DNA of 10,699 nucleotides, taken from positions 1-10,699 of the forward strand of contig CAIXUF010001151.1 in assembly GCA_903922535.1 (NCBI GenBank). The letters run 5' to 3'. The position numbers and the translations under genes were made by a program. This document shows positions 1 through 7,787 of the stretch, one piece after another. The stretch is from Candidatus Hydrogenedentota bacterium. Lineage in GTDB: Bacteria > Hydrogenedentota > Hydrogenedentia > Hydrogenedentiales > CAITNO01. The notes under the pieces were generated by a model that saw only the letters and a program-made list of their open reading frames with translations, searched no databases and was not told the DNA's origin. The first letter of the stretch is position 1; the number at the start of each line of letters is the position of its first letter.

Positions 1-3000
1 CAGACGTTTTTCCTTGGGCAGGCCGCTGTCGCCGATGAGGCGGTTGATCCAGAGGTTGGCCACGGTGATTTCCAGCCGGTTGTCCTTTTCGTGCAGGAGC
101 CCGGCGGGGATTTCCACCCGCCACGGGTCGCACCAGACCACACCCAGGTCCGTTCCGTTGAGTTTCACCGAGGCCATGTTCTTCACCTTGCCCAAGGAAA
201 GGAAGTAGTGGTCCTGGACCGTTTCCGTCGGCGCTTCGAAGCTGGTCCGATAGACCGCCTTGCCGGAGTAATACTTGATTCCCGGCTCGGGACGCTTGCT
301 CCAGTCGTCCAGCGTGTCGAAAACGACCTTTTCCGGTCCACCCCACTTGGGATCAAACGACAGTTCCCAGGGCCTGGTACCCATGGGGGCCGTACGCCGT
401 TCCGGGTAGTTCCGCAACGGATTCGCGGCCGATTCGGCGGGCCTTCTGAAAACGACGAAGCCGCTTGCATTGGCATCCAGCACCAAGAAAATGCAGGTTA
501 TCCCCTCCATTTCGTTGAAGTCCGTCAAGTCGCGGCGTTTGCCGGTTACGGGATTCCACCATTCGGGCTGGCGGCCGGTCACGCGGAAACGGCAGTCCAC
601 GTCCATGGCTTTGTCCGCCGGATTGGAAATGAAATAGATATCGGTGTCGCCGTCGCGGCGGTGGATGTAGCGCATGAGGCTGCAGGAACTGAAATCGGCC
701 GGCACGCAGAGGGTGGACAACAGCATCAGGGTGGCGTCATAGCCGGGATAGAGGTCGCGCTGCCAGGGGGCGAGCCCCTTTAGCCGCCAAGGCGCCATGT
801 CACAGGGACCCAGTTCCATCACGTGCTTCCAGCCGACGTCCCCCGCCGGCGCGCTGGTCCAGTCCGCATCGGTGTTGACGACCTGCGTGCTGCCGTCGGT
901 GAAGTAAATGTGCAGCGCGCCGATCAACCCGGCCGGGTTGGGCTTGTTATCGCCGTTGTCGGCGGTCACCTCCAGCAGGTTGAAGCCGTTGTGGAGCAGG
1001 GTGCCCACGTCCATCGTCGTGATGAGGTTGAAATTGTTGCCCGTACCGACCGACCGGCCGTTTATAAAGAGTTCAAAGCTGTTGTCCGCGGTCATCGCCG
1101 CCTCCGCCGACTGGATGGCGCGGTCGCCCTTAATCTCAAACGCGTGGCGGAAATTCCGTTTGCCCGGGGGCGCGGAGACGGCCGCGTTGCCCTCGGTCGA
1201 CCATATCCATTTGGCGTCCGACAGCGGGTTGGCCAGCGCCGGCGCGGACGCCCCCGCGTCGCGTATCACGAGTCCCGCGCCGACCTTGCGCTCCATGACG
1301 GTGTCATCCGTGCCCCAGAGCTTTTCGGCCAACTGCTTCACCTGTGCATCGCAGTTCGGGTAGTCCGACAGGCTCGGCGACTTGCGCGGCGGCGCGCCCA
1401 TGACGGTTGCGCCTTCTTCCACCAGCGCCGCGATTTTCTCCAGCAGGCGGGGCGTTATCGTGTCGAAGCGCGGCAGCACGAGCAGGCGGTAGCTCATCCC
1501 GTCGGGGAAGACGATGCGGCCGTCTCTCACCGAGGCCCGCTCGATCAGCGTGTCGGGCGCGCAACCGTCGAAGTTGTAACCGCGCCGGTCGGGCAGCGCG
1601 CCCTGCAAAGCCGAACTGGGCGGACGGAAAACGTTGGGTGCGCCTTCGGGCGCGAGATAGAGAATATCCGCGACGAAGAGCCCGCGCCGGAGCATCTGCT
1701 GGCAGCGGGCCAGGTAGAGGTGGTAGGCGGGCACCATATCCCACCAGGTTTCCGTGCGCTCCCAGTGCACGCCGTAGGGACCCATCGTCATGCCGGGAAA
1801 GCGGTCCAGCCAGGGCTGGGCCTGCCAACGGTGGAAGACGAAACGGTTGATTCCCGTGCAGAGCGCCCAGTCGCCCTGCGCCTTCATGGAACCGGGATAC
1901 TGCTGCCAGTCCTCGCCGGGGGCCGCGGTAAACGCCTCGGCCGCGACAATGGGCCGTCCCATGGTGTGCCCAATCGACGCGGCCTCGAAACAACTGAACT
2001 CGGTGGGGAAGCCCCAGCCCTTCGACCAGAACTCGCACATGGGCACATCGGCCGTGCCGCCCAGTTTCAGGTCCGAAGTGGGGTTCAAGTCATAAGGTTC
2101 GACGGATAGCGCGAGCCCGTGCTTCCGGCCCAGTTCCTTGAGCCGCAGCATGTGGTTCTCGACCACCAGTTCCTGCGCGGTCTGCCGCAAATCCCACAGG
2201 AACCGTTCCGAGACCTCTGCACTGTCCACCACGCGGCCGGTCATCGCCGGGAGATAGCGTTCGAGGTCATAACCCCGGCGTTTGGAGAACTCCCCGCGGA
2301 ACTTCTCCGACCAGTTCTGTGAACTCATTTCCCAACTGTCAAAATGCAGCGTGGTCAGGCCCCGTCCGGGATGCTTCGGATCACCGGTCTTCTTCAGGAG
2401 CGTTTCGAAGAACGCGTCGAAGTGCGCGTCGATGGCCGCCGGGTCGAATTTGTCCGATTCCAGTCCGAGCCCCGGGTCCGGCGCGGGACGGGAGGTCTGC
2501 CCGGTGATGGTGCGGCCGAAGCGCAGGATGGTCCAATTCCCCGCGGGCATATCCCATTTCAACCGTCCATCCGCGTCCAGTTTGTCCGTCAGGTCAATGA
2601 CCTTGTCGGAGGGGATGCACTGATCCGCCGCCACGGCGTCCGGGTCGGCCGGTGCCGTCAAAAAGGGCTTAACCCCCGGCTGCGACGAATAGGGTGCCCG
2701 GAAATAGAGGGCTTTTTCATCCGCATCGGCGATGCGGGCGTTGCCCGCCGGTGTGGGGAAGGCCAGGACCACCACGTCCCGGTAGAAGTCCTTCCACAGT
2801 TTGTGCAGTTCCGGCGTCAGCGTGCCTTCACCGAAGAAGGGCACCCGCGGTTTCGGTTGGGGCAGTACCGCGTCAAAAGCTGCCGGTCCGGTGGCCGTCG
2901 TTTCACTGGCCACCAGATGCTGCATCGACTGCTCCGGTTTCACCCAGGGCCCGCCGGTCCCGCACCATCCCGGTCCCGCCGCCATGGCCAGTTCAATCCC

Positions 3001-3345
3001 CAGCCGGTCCGCCTCGGAGAACGCATGGCCGATCAGTTCCTGCCATTCCGCGCTCATGAACTTCACCGGCCCGCGCGCGATACCCACCCCCACCTCCATA
3101 TAGATGGCCCCGCCGATACCCGCCTGCCTCATCGCCTCCAAGTCGGCCGTGATGCCCTCGCGGGTAAGGTTGCCGTCCATGAACATCCAGTAGACCCATG
3201 GCCGAGCACTTTCCGGCGGTGTGGTGAATTCCGCCTCCATGGAGTCCACCGCTTCCGCCCACAGCAGCGGGCTTGCCAGGATCACGGAGGCCATCACGCC
3301 CAAGAACAAGGCACGTACGGTTTTCGGGATGCGGTCGTTCATCAT
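1..3345 (-). CDS. GH106 family alpha-L-rhamnosidase, secreted (partial, C-terminus beyond window)
   Basis: The reading frame is open for 1115 codons from ATG 3345 to the left edge. AAGGAG at 3355-3360 lies 9 nt before the start. Residues 1-30 form a signal peptide (basic start, hydrophobic core, likely cut after LLWA), implying export. GH106 enzymes remove terminal alpha-L-rhamnose from pectic and other plant glycans. Family segments visible in order: 'PPESARPWVYWMFMDGNLTREGI' region (43-65), 'GPGWCGTGGPW', 'DSWEMSSQNW' (336-345), 'VPMCEFW' (to 440), 'AAEAFTAAPGEDW' (from 468), 'MTMGPYGVHWERTETWW' (519-535) and 'LYLARCQ'. Acidic residues in these blocks are Glu339, Glu438, Glu470 and Glu529; which are catalytic needs alignment. 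Beta-sandwich, GH2-like sugar-binding segments follow at about 710-840 and 1000-1115, ending in 'NLWINRLIGDSGLP', which normally lies near the C-terminus, so probably only tens of residues are missing. The family call is confident; the exact substrate is unknown. Confidence 0.92.
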   Translation of the reverse strand, partial: MMNDRIPKTVRALFLGVMASVILASPLLWAEAVDSMEAEFTTPPESARPWVYWMFMDGNLTREGITADLEAMRQAGIGGAIYMEVGVGIARGPVKFMSAEWQELIGHAFSEADRLGIELAMAAGPGWCGTGGPWVKPEQSMQHLVASETTATGPAAFDAVLPQPKPRVPFFGEGTLTPELHKLWKDFYRDVVVLAFPTPAGNARIADADEKALYFRAPYSSQPGVKPFLTAPADPDAVAADQCIPSDKVIDLTDKLDADGRLKWDMPAGNWTILRFGRTITGQTSRPAPDPGLGLESDKFDPAAIDAHFDAFFETLLKKTGDPKHPGRGLTTLHFDSWEMSSQNWSEKFRGEFSKRRGYDLERYLPAMTGRVVDSAEVSERFLWDLRQTAQELVVENHMLRLKELGRKHGLALSVEPYDLNPTSDLKLGGTADVPMCEFWSKGWGFPTEFSCFEAASIGHTMGRPIVAAEAFTAAPGEDWQQYPGSMKAQGDWALCTGINRFVFHRWQAQPWLDRFPGMTMGPYGVHWERTETWWDMVPAYHLYLARCQQMLRRGLFVADILYLAPEGAPNVFRPPSSALQGALPDRRGYNFDGCAPDTLIERASVRDGRIVFPDGMSYRLLVLPRFDTITPRLLEKIAALVEEGATVMGAPPRKSPSLSDYPNCDAQVKQLAEKLWGTDDTVMERKVGAGLVIRDAGASAPALANPLSDAKWIWSTEGNAAVSAPPGKRNFRHAFEIKGDRAIQSAEAAMTADNSFELFINGRSVGTGNNFNLITTMDVGTLLHNGFNLLEVTADNGDNKPNPAGLIGALHIYFTDGSTQVVNTDADWTSAPAGDVGWKHVMELGPCDMAPWRLKGLAPWQRDLYPGYDATLMLLSTLCVPADFSSCSLMRYIHRRDGDTDIYFISNPADKAMDVDCRFRVTGRQPEWWNPVTGKRRDLTDFNEMEGITCIFLVLDANASGFVVFRRPAESAANPLRNYPERRTAPMGTRPWELSFDPKWGGPEKVVFDTLDDWSKRPEPGIKYYSGKAVYRTSFEAPTETVQDHYFLSLGKVKNMASVKLNGTDLGVVWCDPWRVEIPAGLLHEKDNRLEITVANLWINRLIGDSGLPKEKRL

Positions 3346-3896
3346 GATCGCGGTCTCCTTTGCTGAGGCGGGTCATGCCGTTGCGGTCTGGGTCATAATA
3401 CCCCATTCAGGGCGTCCAGTCTTCACCCAAACCGATGGCGATGTATGGGAACGGACTAAGCCTTGAGGCCGTGTCTTTGACGGTCTTAACGACGGGGAGC
3501 CAAGAGGAGGGAGGGGTCCTGTGGACACGTCCATTGGTTCAGCCTCGAAAAGGCAAGACTCGTCGGCCACACCAGGCTCCTTCCGATAGAGATGCGAACG
3601 AAAAGGATTACGGAGAGTTGAGGGGCACGAGAGGGGACATTGACCACGCCCAGTACGACAACAGCATGCACATCATCCCAGAAACGGCGATTGAGACTTG
3701 CGCCGCTTCTCCAAGACAATGGACGAAAAGGACTTAAAGGAGCTGGCCGACCGTCACCCCAACGGAGAGGGCGAGTGCGTGTTTTCCGCCTCTCAAGTCC
3801 TTTGTGTCCTTATTGCTGGGGCGAACTGCCGGAACAGCAACGGCTGTCTTTAGGATCACTGGAGGCAGCATTCGTGAATCGGGCGACCCGGTCTCG
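3346..3896. other. Intergenic region between two minus-strand genes
   Basis: This stretch holds the 3' flank of the DUF2235 hydrolase gene and the 5' region of the GH106 gene. Short open frames occur on both strands, but none has a convincing ribosome binding site or recognisable protein. A minus-strand TATTAT (3395-3400) could be a -10 element for the GH106 gene, but I see no good -35 at 16-18 bp, so it is not listed as a promoter. The only clear structure is the inverted repeat at 3721-3809. Confidence 0.6.
3721..3809. repeat. Imperfect inverted repeat, 15-bp arms, 59-bp spacer
   Basis: The left arm GGACGAAAAGGACTT (3721-3735) pairs with AAGTCCTTTGTGTCC (3795-3809) at 13 of 15 positions. 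The weak similarity extends slightly on both sides (CAAT-like outside, GAG/GG inside). It sits about 90 bp past the stop of the DUF2235 gene, so a role in mRNA 3' structure or a decayed mobile-element end are both possible. There is no T-tract typical of an intrinsic terminator. Confidence 0.45.
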
Positions 3897-5444
3897 TCAA
3901 ATATGCTCCACGGTCAGCATTACGCTTCCATGATTGTTCCCGTACCTGTTCGACGCGTCGTTGGCAAAGCAGTACAGGTAACCTGACCGCTTCACCTTGT
4001 GCGAGCACGACTTCCCGATGCGGAAGACTTCATGGGGGGCCGGCGTGCCGTTGGGTTTCGGGTTGCCGCCATTGGCCACCACCCCGACAAGGCAGAACCA
4101 GGGGAGCGATTCCACCCGTTTCGTGAACCACAAATCCCCGTCGGGGTTGTCCAGCAGCCAGTTAAGCCCGCGCTCAATCCAGCCCAGAAGACTCCCGAGC
4201 GGATAAGCCAGCATTCGCGGCTGGAACCGGGCGGTGAAAGCGCCGCCGGGGCCGCACTTGATGGTGGCGTCCAGCCAATTGCCGCTGGCGGTGAACCGGT
4301 AGGTGGTTCCCGCCTCCAGATAGATGCCCGTGCAGTTCCAGAGCTGCGAGGCATAGACGGGCAGCGTCTTCTGGCGGCCCTTTTTCGGCAGCGTTGTTGT
4401 TGGGTGGTACGGCAACTGGGTGATGGGGGGCGTTGCCTGCCGTTTCAAGACGGAGGCATGAAGCCCGGTTCCCCCCTTGACGACGGGGGGCACGCTTCTC
4501 GGCTGGGTTTTGAAAACCTTGAAGAAGAAAGTGAGCGAATCGTGCAGCACACCTGCGGGATTGGGGCGGACTTGTTTCTGAAGGGCCCGCTCAAAGGCAA
4601 GGCCCTTTGCTTCCGCCTCTTCCATCATCCACTGGAGCGCGCCGTCAGAAAGGCCGGTTTCTCGGTAGCCGCCGCCCACATCGCAGTGAACGCCGGGGAA
4701 CCACACCTGCTTCACGGTCCTGCCGCCTTCCTTGAAGAGCGTGATGGGCTCTTTTGCCTTGTCAATCCACAGTGTGGGGGTGTAGCTGGCGCGCATTTCA
4801 TCCATTGCGACGGCGTGCCGCCCATGGATGACCTTTTCGCTCAGTTGGGTGTCGTGAAAGGCATACTTCTTCCAATCGTCAAACATGTTCAGGAAGATCC
4901 AGTCGTTGGGAATGCCCAATGCGCCCACGGTGTCCCAAACGCCCAGAAAATGCACCCGGACATCATCGGGGGGCAGCAGGTACCAGGCCGGACGGGTCCA
5001 GGCACCGGGGTGTTTGCGCCCGCGGTAGCCCTGCTGGTAGGCCGCGTTCACACGTTTCCAGACGACGTTGCCCGGGACATTCGCAAGCCGGAGAAGGCCG
5101 CAGTGCGAAAGCATGCCAGCCAGGCTGCGCGCCGCATAGGCACCGCGGCTGAAGCCGAACAGGAAGATGCGGTCCCCCTCCCTGTAATTGATCCCAAGCC
5201 ACGCATAGGCGCTCATGATGCTGTGGCCCAGGTCCGTGCCGAAAGCGCCCCCCATAAGTCTGCGCCGCAGGGGGCCTTCCGTGCCCACGCCGGGGTGGTA
5301 GTACTTTAACTGGTCGTGGCCCGCCCGGTCCTTTTCCGCAAGGGCGTTGCACAGGCGGACAACATTTGTGGGAACCGGAACACCGTCCTTAAGCAGGCCG
5401 GGCGTGGCCCATGTCCCGTCGCAGCAGACCACCAAGTTGCGCAT
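3897..5444 (-). CDS. DUF2235 (Tle1-like) alpha/beta hydrolase with C-terminal LecA-like lectin domain
   Basis: The protein has 515 aa. An upstream start at 5489 is possible, but AAGGAG at 5453-5458, 8 nt before ATG 5444, decides for the shorter form, which begins at the family N-terminus 'MRNLVVCCDGTW'. DUF2235 is the phospholipase-type fold found in T6SS Tle1 effectors. Visible elements: nucleophile elbow GFSRG with Ser99, 'GVWDTVG' with Asp171, and 'VWFPGVHCDVGGGY' with His253, a plausible complete triad. The hydrolase part ends near 'HASVLKRQ...YHPTTTLP' (329-353). Residues about 362-515 resemble PA-IL/LecA: 'ASGNW...CGPGG' and the ending 'ANDASNRYGNNHGSV', in which Asp496, Asn503 and Asn504 have the spacing of the LecA calcium/galactose loop. 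There is no signal peptide, and no T6SS gene (VgrG, Hcp, PAAR, immunity) lies within the window. The substrate is unknown: lipid ester is suggested by family, glycolipid by the lectin-like tail. Confidence 0.88.
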   Translation of the reverse strand: MRNLVVCCDGTWATPGLLKDGVPVPTNVVRLCNALAEKDRAGHDQLKYYHPGVGTEGPLRRRLMGGAFGTDLGHSIMSAYAWLGINYREGDRIFLFGFSRGAYAARSLAGMLSHCGLLRLANVPGNVVWKRVNAAYQQGYRGRKHPGAWTRPAWYLLPPDDVRVHFLGVWDTVGALGIPNDWIFLNMFDDWKKYAFHDTQLSEKVIHGRHAVAMDEMRASYTPTLWIDKAKEPITLFKEGGRTVKQVWFPGVHCDVGGGYRETGLSDGALQWMMEEAEAKGLAFERALQKQVRPNPAGVLHDSLTFFFKVFKTQPRSVPPVVKGGTGLHASVLKRQATPPITQLPYHPTTTLPKKGRQKTLPVYASQLWNCTGIYLEAGTTYRFTASGNWLDATIKCGPGGAFTARFQPRMLAYPLGSLLGWIERGLNWLLDNPDGDLWFTKRVESLPWFCLVGVVANGGNPKPNGTPAPHEVFRIGKSCSHKVKRSGYLYCFANDASNRYGNNHGSVMLTVEHI

Positions 5445-5695
5445 GCGAAAGTCTCCTTTTGCCGGTTGTATCATTGAAGCACCGGCCACAAACGTCGAAA
5501 TGGGCCGTCATCAGTCCGGTCAGGCTGCTGGACAGTTGTTTTCGCGTCCGCCTGCCGACGATGACCCCATGGCAAGAGAGCAAACCTCTTGCAGCCATGC
5601 AATCCTGTGGAACCCCGCGCAATTCTCCCCATCCTGGACAACCAACCGGACGATCAAGGATGCGCACCCACATTGGTCACACTCATTGCGGATTT

Positions 5696-5724
5696 ATCGT
5701 AAGCGTTTTTATGACAATTGTCAA
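5696..5724 (-). promoter_or_regulatory. Sigma-70 type promoter for the DUF2235 hydrolase gene
   Basis: On the minus strand, TTGACA (5719-5724) and TACGAT (5696-5701) are separated by exactly 17 bp (5702-5718). The -35 is a perfect match and the -10 matches at 5 of 6 positions. It predicts transcription starting near 5689 and a leader of roughly 245 nt before ATG 5444. A 12-bp perfect palindrome, TGACAATTGTCA (5712-5723), overlaps the -35 and could be an operator. Confidence 0.6.
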
Positions 5725-5950
5725 TGGCACTGCCGTTGCTGTCTTCCCCCTGGGGTTTACTGCATTGGGCGTGGGCAAAGAAGAACAGACAGATCTTTAA
5801 GACCAAGGTTTCCAATTACTTGCGCCTTGCCCTGTTTGCGCGGATTTGCGGTCATGTTTCGAGGCGATCCTGGGCCATGACACGTCTTTTCATGGTTCCG
5901 GTCCCATGCCGGACCTGTCCCCACCCCATGCCCTATTGAACAGCCCGTCG

Positions 5951-5959
5951 TGGTAGAAT
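5951..5959 (+). promoter_or_regulatory. Possible extended -10 promoter for the ceramidase-like gene
   Basis: TGGTAGAAT has the TGn extension followed by TAGAAT, a 5 of 6 match to TATAAT. There is no good -35 at 16-18 bp; TTGAAC at 5936-5941 is too close (12 bp). If used, it gives a leader of about 105 nt containing both hairpins listed below. Weak evidence. Confidence 0.28.
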
Positions 5960-5971
5960 CACTGGGATGCA

Positions 5972-5990
5972 GCCTGTGACAGTCGCAGGC
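5972..5990 (+). other. Leader hairpin 1 upstream of the ceramidase-like gene
   Basis: GCCTGTGA and TCGCAGGC form an 8-bp stem (one G-T pair) around a CAG loop. It lies about 80 nt before the start codon, downstream of the possible extended -10. Confidence 0.35.
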
Positions 5991-6018
5991 GGGCACATGG
6001 CAGCCCCCCCGGCAGACG

Positions 6019-6035
6019 GCGGTTCCACGAACCGC
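6019..6035 (+). other. Leader hairpin 2 upstream of the ceramidase-like gene
   Basis: GCGGTTC and GAACCGC form a perfect 7-bp stem around a CAC loop, ending 22 nt before the Shine-Dalgarno at 6058-6063. It has no trailing T-run, so it is not an intrinsic terminator. It could protect the mRNA or influence translation. Confidence 0.4.
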
Positions 6036-6071
6036 AGCCTGATACAGCAGTTATTATAAGGAGTGTGTGGC

Positions 6072-7493
6072 ATGGCATGGTGGAATAGGATTCTAATCGG
6101 TATTGCCGTGTTCTTTGTTCTTTTGATCGGTGCCTTTGTGCTGTTCATCGGCCCTTGGCCGACCTATACGGCTGGCTTTGAGGGGACGGGTTATTTCAAC
6201 AACGACATGGCCCGCATCGACAAGGCGATCCAGCAGTGCAAACTCACTGACAAGCCGGGTGAACTGAAAGTGGGCTGGGGCACGGCCTCCATCACGCCGC
6301 CTTTCCCGGCACCGATGGCGGGATACAGCGCGCGAATGGGCAAGCCGGCCACGGGCGTGCACGATGAGATCCAGGTCAAGGCGGTCGCGTTCAACGACGG
6401 CGCGGACACGGCCGTGGTTGTCGGTGCGGACATGCTGCTTATCCCGCCTAACGTGGCCGACGCGGTCCGCGAGGCGGTGGCGAAGGAAACGCCATTGACC
6501 GCCAACAGCATTTTCTTCACGGCGAGCCATTCGCATGACAGCGTCGGCGGGTTCATGCCGGGACTGATTGCGACCATATCCTTCGGGAAATACGACCCCA
6601 GAATCCCCCCGCTGCTGGCCAAAGCCTTTACGAAAGCGGTGCTCGAAGCCTACAAATCGATGGAACCGGCCAAATTTGCCCATGGTGACATCGACGCGCA
6701 CCAGTACATCCACAACCGCACCCGCAACGCCGGTGTGGACCCGGTGCTGAACTGGATGCTGATCGAGAAGGCCAACGGCAAACGCTGTTATATAATGCGT
6801 TACTCCGGCCATCCGACCATTCTTGATGATGACAACATGGAGGTTTCGGCCGAGTATCCCGGCTACTTGCAGCGCGCGGTCGAAAGCGCCACCGGCGCGA
6901 CGGCCGTGTACCTGGGCGGGGCCGTGGGCAGCATGAGCCCGAGCGCCCCGGACGCCCCGACGGCCTTTGGCAAGTGCGAGGCCATGGGCAACGTCCTGGC
7001 CAAACTCGTGCTGGAGGCTTCCCAGAACCCGGTTTTCACCGGCGGCGCTGAGGTCGCCAGCGTCGGTATTCCCATCGACCTTCCGCCGCTCCAGGTGCGG
7101 CTGTTCAGCACCAAATGGCGCCTGTCGCCCCTGTCCAGGTTCATTACCGGCCTCCACACAACCGGCTGGATGAGCGCCGTGCGGGTGGGCGATGCTGTCT
7201 TTGTGAACGCCCCTGGTGACTTCAGTGGTGAAATTGCCAGCACTTGGCGCGATTGGGCCAAGCCCAAAGGCATCGACCTGTGGGTGTCCGGCTTCTCGGG
7301 CGAATATGCGGGCTATATTTCCCCGGACCGTTATTATGGCGAGGTTTTGGACGAGAAAGGCAACATGGCCTATGAAACCGGCCAATTGTCCTGGGCCGGA
7401 CCGCACATGGAAGGCTTTTTCACGGCCCTGATGCAGCACATGGTTGGCGTTATGGAGAATCCGGCTTCCGCGAAGCCTGCGGCTGCGCACTGA
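6072..7493 (+). CDS. Neutral/alkaline ceramidase-like hydrolase, membrane-anchored
   Basis: The protein has 473 aa. AAGGAG (6058-6063) lies 8 nt before ATG 6072; the in-frame GTG at 6063 overlaps that Shine-Dalgarno and is rejected. Residues about 6-27 are a hydrophobic helix without a clear cleavage site, so the protein is probably anchored with its catalytic domain outside the cytoplasm. The rest matches the N-terminal catalytic domain of neutral/alkaline non-lysosomal ceramidases, zinc amidases that cleave N-acyl sphingosine: 'VGWGTASITPPFPAPMAGY' (68-85), 'VVVGADMLLI', 'TASHSHDSVGGF' with His153 and His155, 'RYSGHPTIL' with His247, 'VGSMSPS' with Ser289 at the position of the catalytic serine in the family's GDVSPN motif, 'APGDFSGE' (380-387), and 'SGEYAGYISPDRYYGE' (409-424). 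It lacks the C-terminal Ig-like domain of full-length ceramidases. In the serine motif the usual Asp is Ser287, so true ceramidase activity is uncertain. Confidence 0.82.
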   Translation: MAWWNRILIGIAVFFVLLIGAFVLFIGPWPTYTAGFEGTGYFNNDMARIDKAIQQCKLTDKPGELKVGWGTASITPPFPAPMAGYSARMGKPATGVHDEIQVKAVAFNDGADTAVVVGADMLLIPPNVADAVREAVAKETPLTANSIFFTASHSHDSVGGFMPGLIATISFGKYDPRIPPLLAKAFTKAVLEAYKSMEPAKFAHGDIDAHQYIHNRTRNAGVDPVLNWMLIEKANGKRCYIMRYSGHPTILDDDNMEVSAEYPGYLQRAVESATGATAVYLGGAVGSMSPSAPDAPTAFGKCEAMGNVLAKLVLEASQNPVFTGGAEVASVGIPIDLPPLQVRLFSTKWRLSPLSRFITGLHTTGWMSAVRVGDAVFVNAPGDFSGEIASTWRDWAKPKGIDLWVSGFSGEYAGYISPDRYYGEVLDEKGNMAYETGQLSWAGPHMEGFFTALMQHMVGVMENPASAKPAAAH

Positions 7494-7583
7494 CTGGGAA
7501 CGCCGGTATTCCCGGGAAAGGGGCCTTCAAGAGATATCCGTCACTTGCAGAATCGGTTACACAATAAGGGCAAGAGTCTCTCT

Positions 7584-7679
7584 CCTCCGTCTTTCCCGCG
7601 AAGGCGTGAATCCAGTCCCAACAGGGACTTACGCATAGGGTGAAGCTCTGGATCCCCGCTTTCGCGGGGATGACGGAGG
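7584..7679. repeat. Dispersed palindromic repeat (REP/MITE-like)
   Basis: The 32-bp arms 7584-7615 and 7648-7679 are inverted copies, identical at about 27 of 32 positions, around a 32-nt spacer. The arms contain CCCGCGAA and TTCGCGGGG and read in translation as 'VIPAKAGIQ' and 'WIPAFAGMT', the signature of a dispersed intergenic repeat found in many bacterial genomes. It could form a long hairpin and act as an mRNA 3' barrier for the ceramidase-like gene. It carries no transposase. Confidence 0.75.
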
Positions 7680-7787
7680 GCGATATTTCGGTGTCGCGCC
7701 TTCTTTGTGGGTCCGGAAAACGGGAATATTCCTGTAGGTTAGGTATTGTCCGGCCTTGGCGCGGCGGCAACAAAGGAGCGGACCGTC

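Larger units (their letters stand above)
5445..6071. other. Divergent intergenic region
   Basis: This region separates the minus-strand hydrolase from the plus-strand ceramidase-like gene. It holds the minus-strand promoter at 5696-5724, a 7-bp-stem hairpin at 5572-5592 within the hydrolase leader (GCAAGAG/CTCTTGC, loop 7), a possible plus-strand extended -10 at 5951-5959, and two tight hairpins in the ceramidase leader. Small open frames here overlap the flanking genes or lack ribosome binding sites and look spurious. Confidence 0.6.

Noticed and set aside
823..2109. 428-codon plus-strand open frame
   Set aside because: It is antisense to the GH106 gene, has arginine-rich low-information composition and no ribosome binding site; it is a GC-rich shadow.
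2344..3366. 340-codon plus-strand open frame
   Set aside because: It is antisense to the GH106 N-terminal half, whose protein matches a known family throughout.
3999..5309. 436-codon plus-strand open frame
   Set aside because: It is antisense to the DUF2235 gene, which has catalytic motifs and a good ribosome binding site.
3897..5444. Type VI secretion effector with immunity partner
   Set aside because: The fold is Tle1-like, but there is no VgrG, Hcp, PAAR or immunity gene adjacent, and the LecA-like tail is not an established T6SS adaptor.
6093..7490. 465-codon minus-strand open frame
   Set aside because: It mirrors the ceramidase-like gene, is Arg/His-rich and lacks any recognisable domain.
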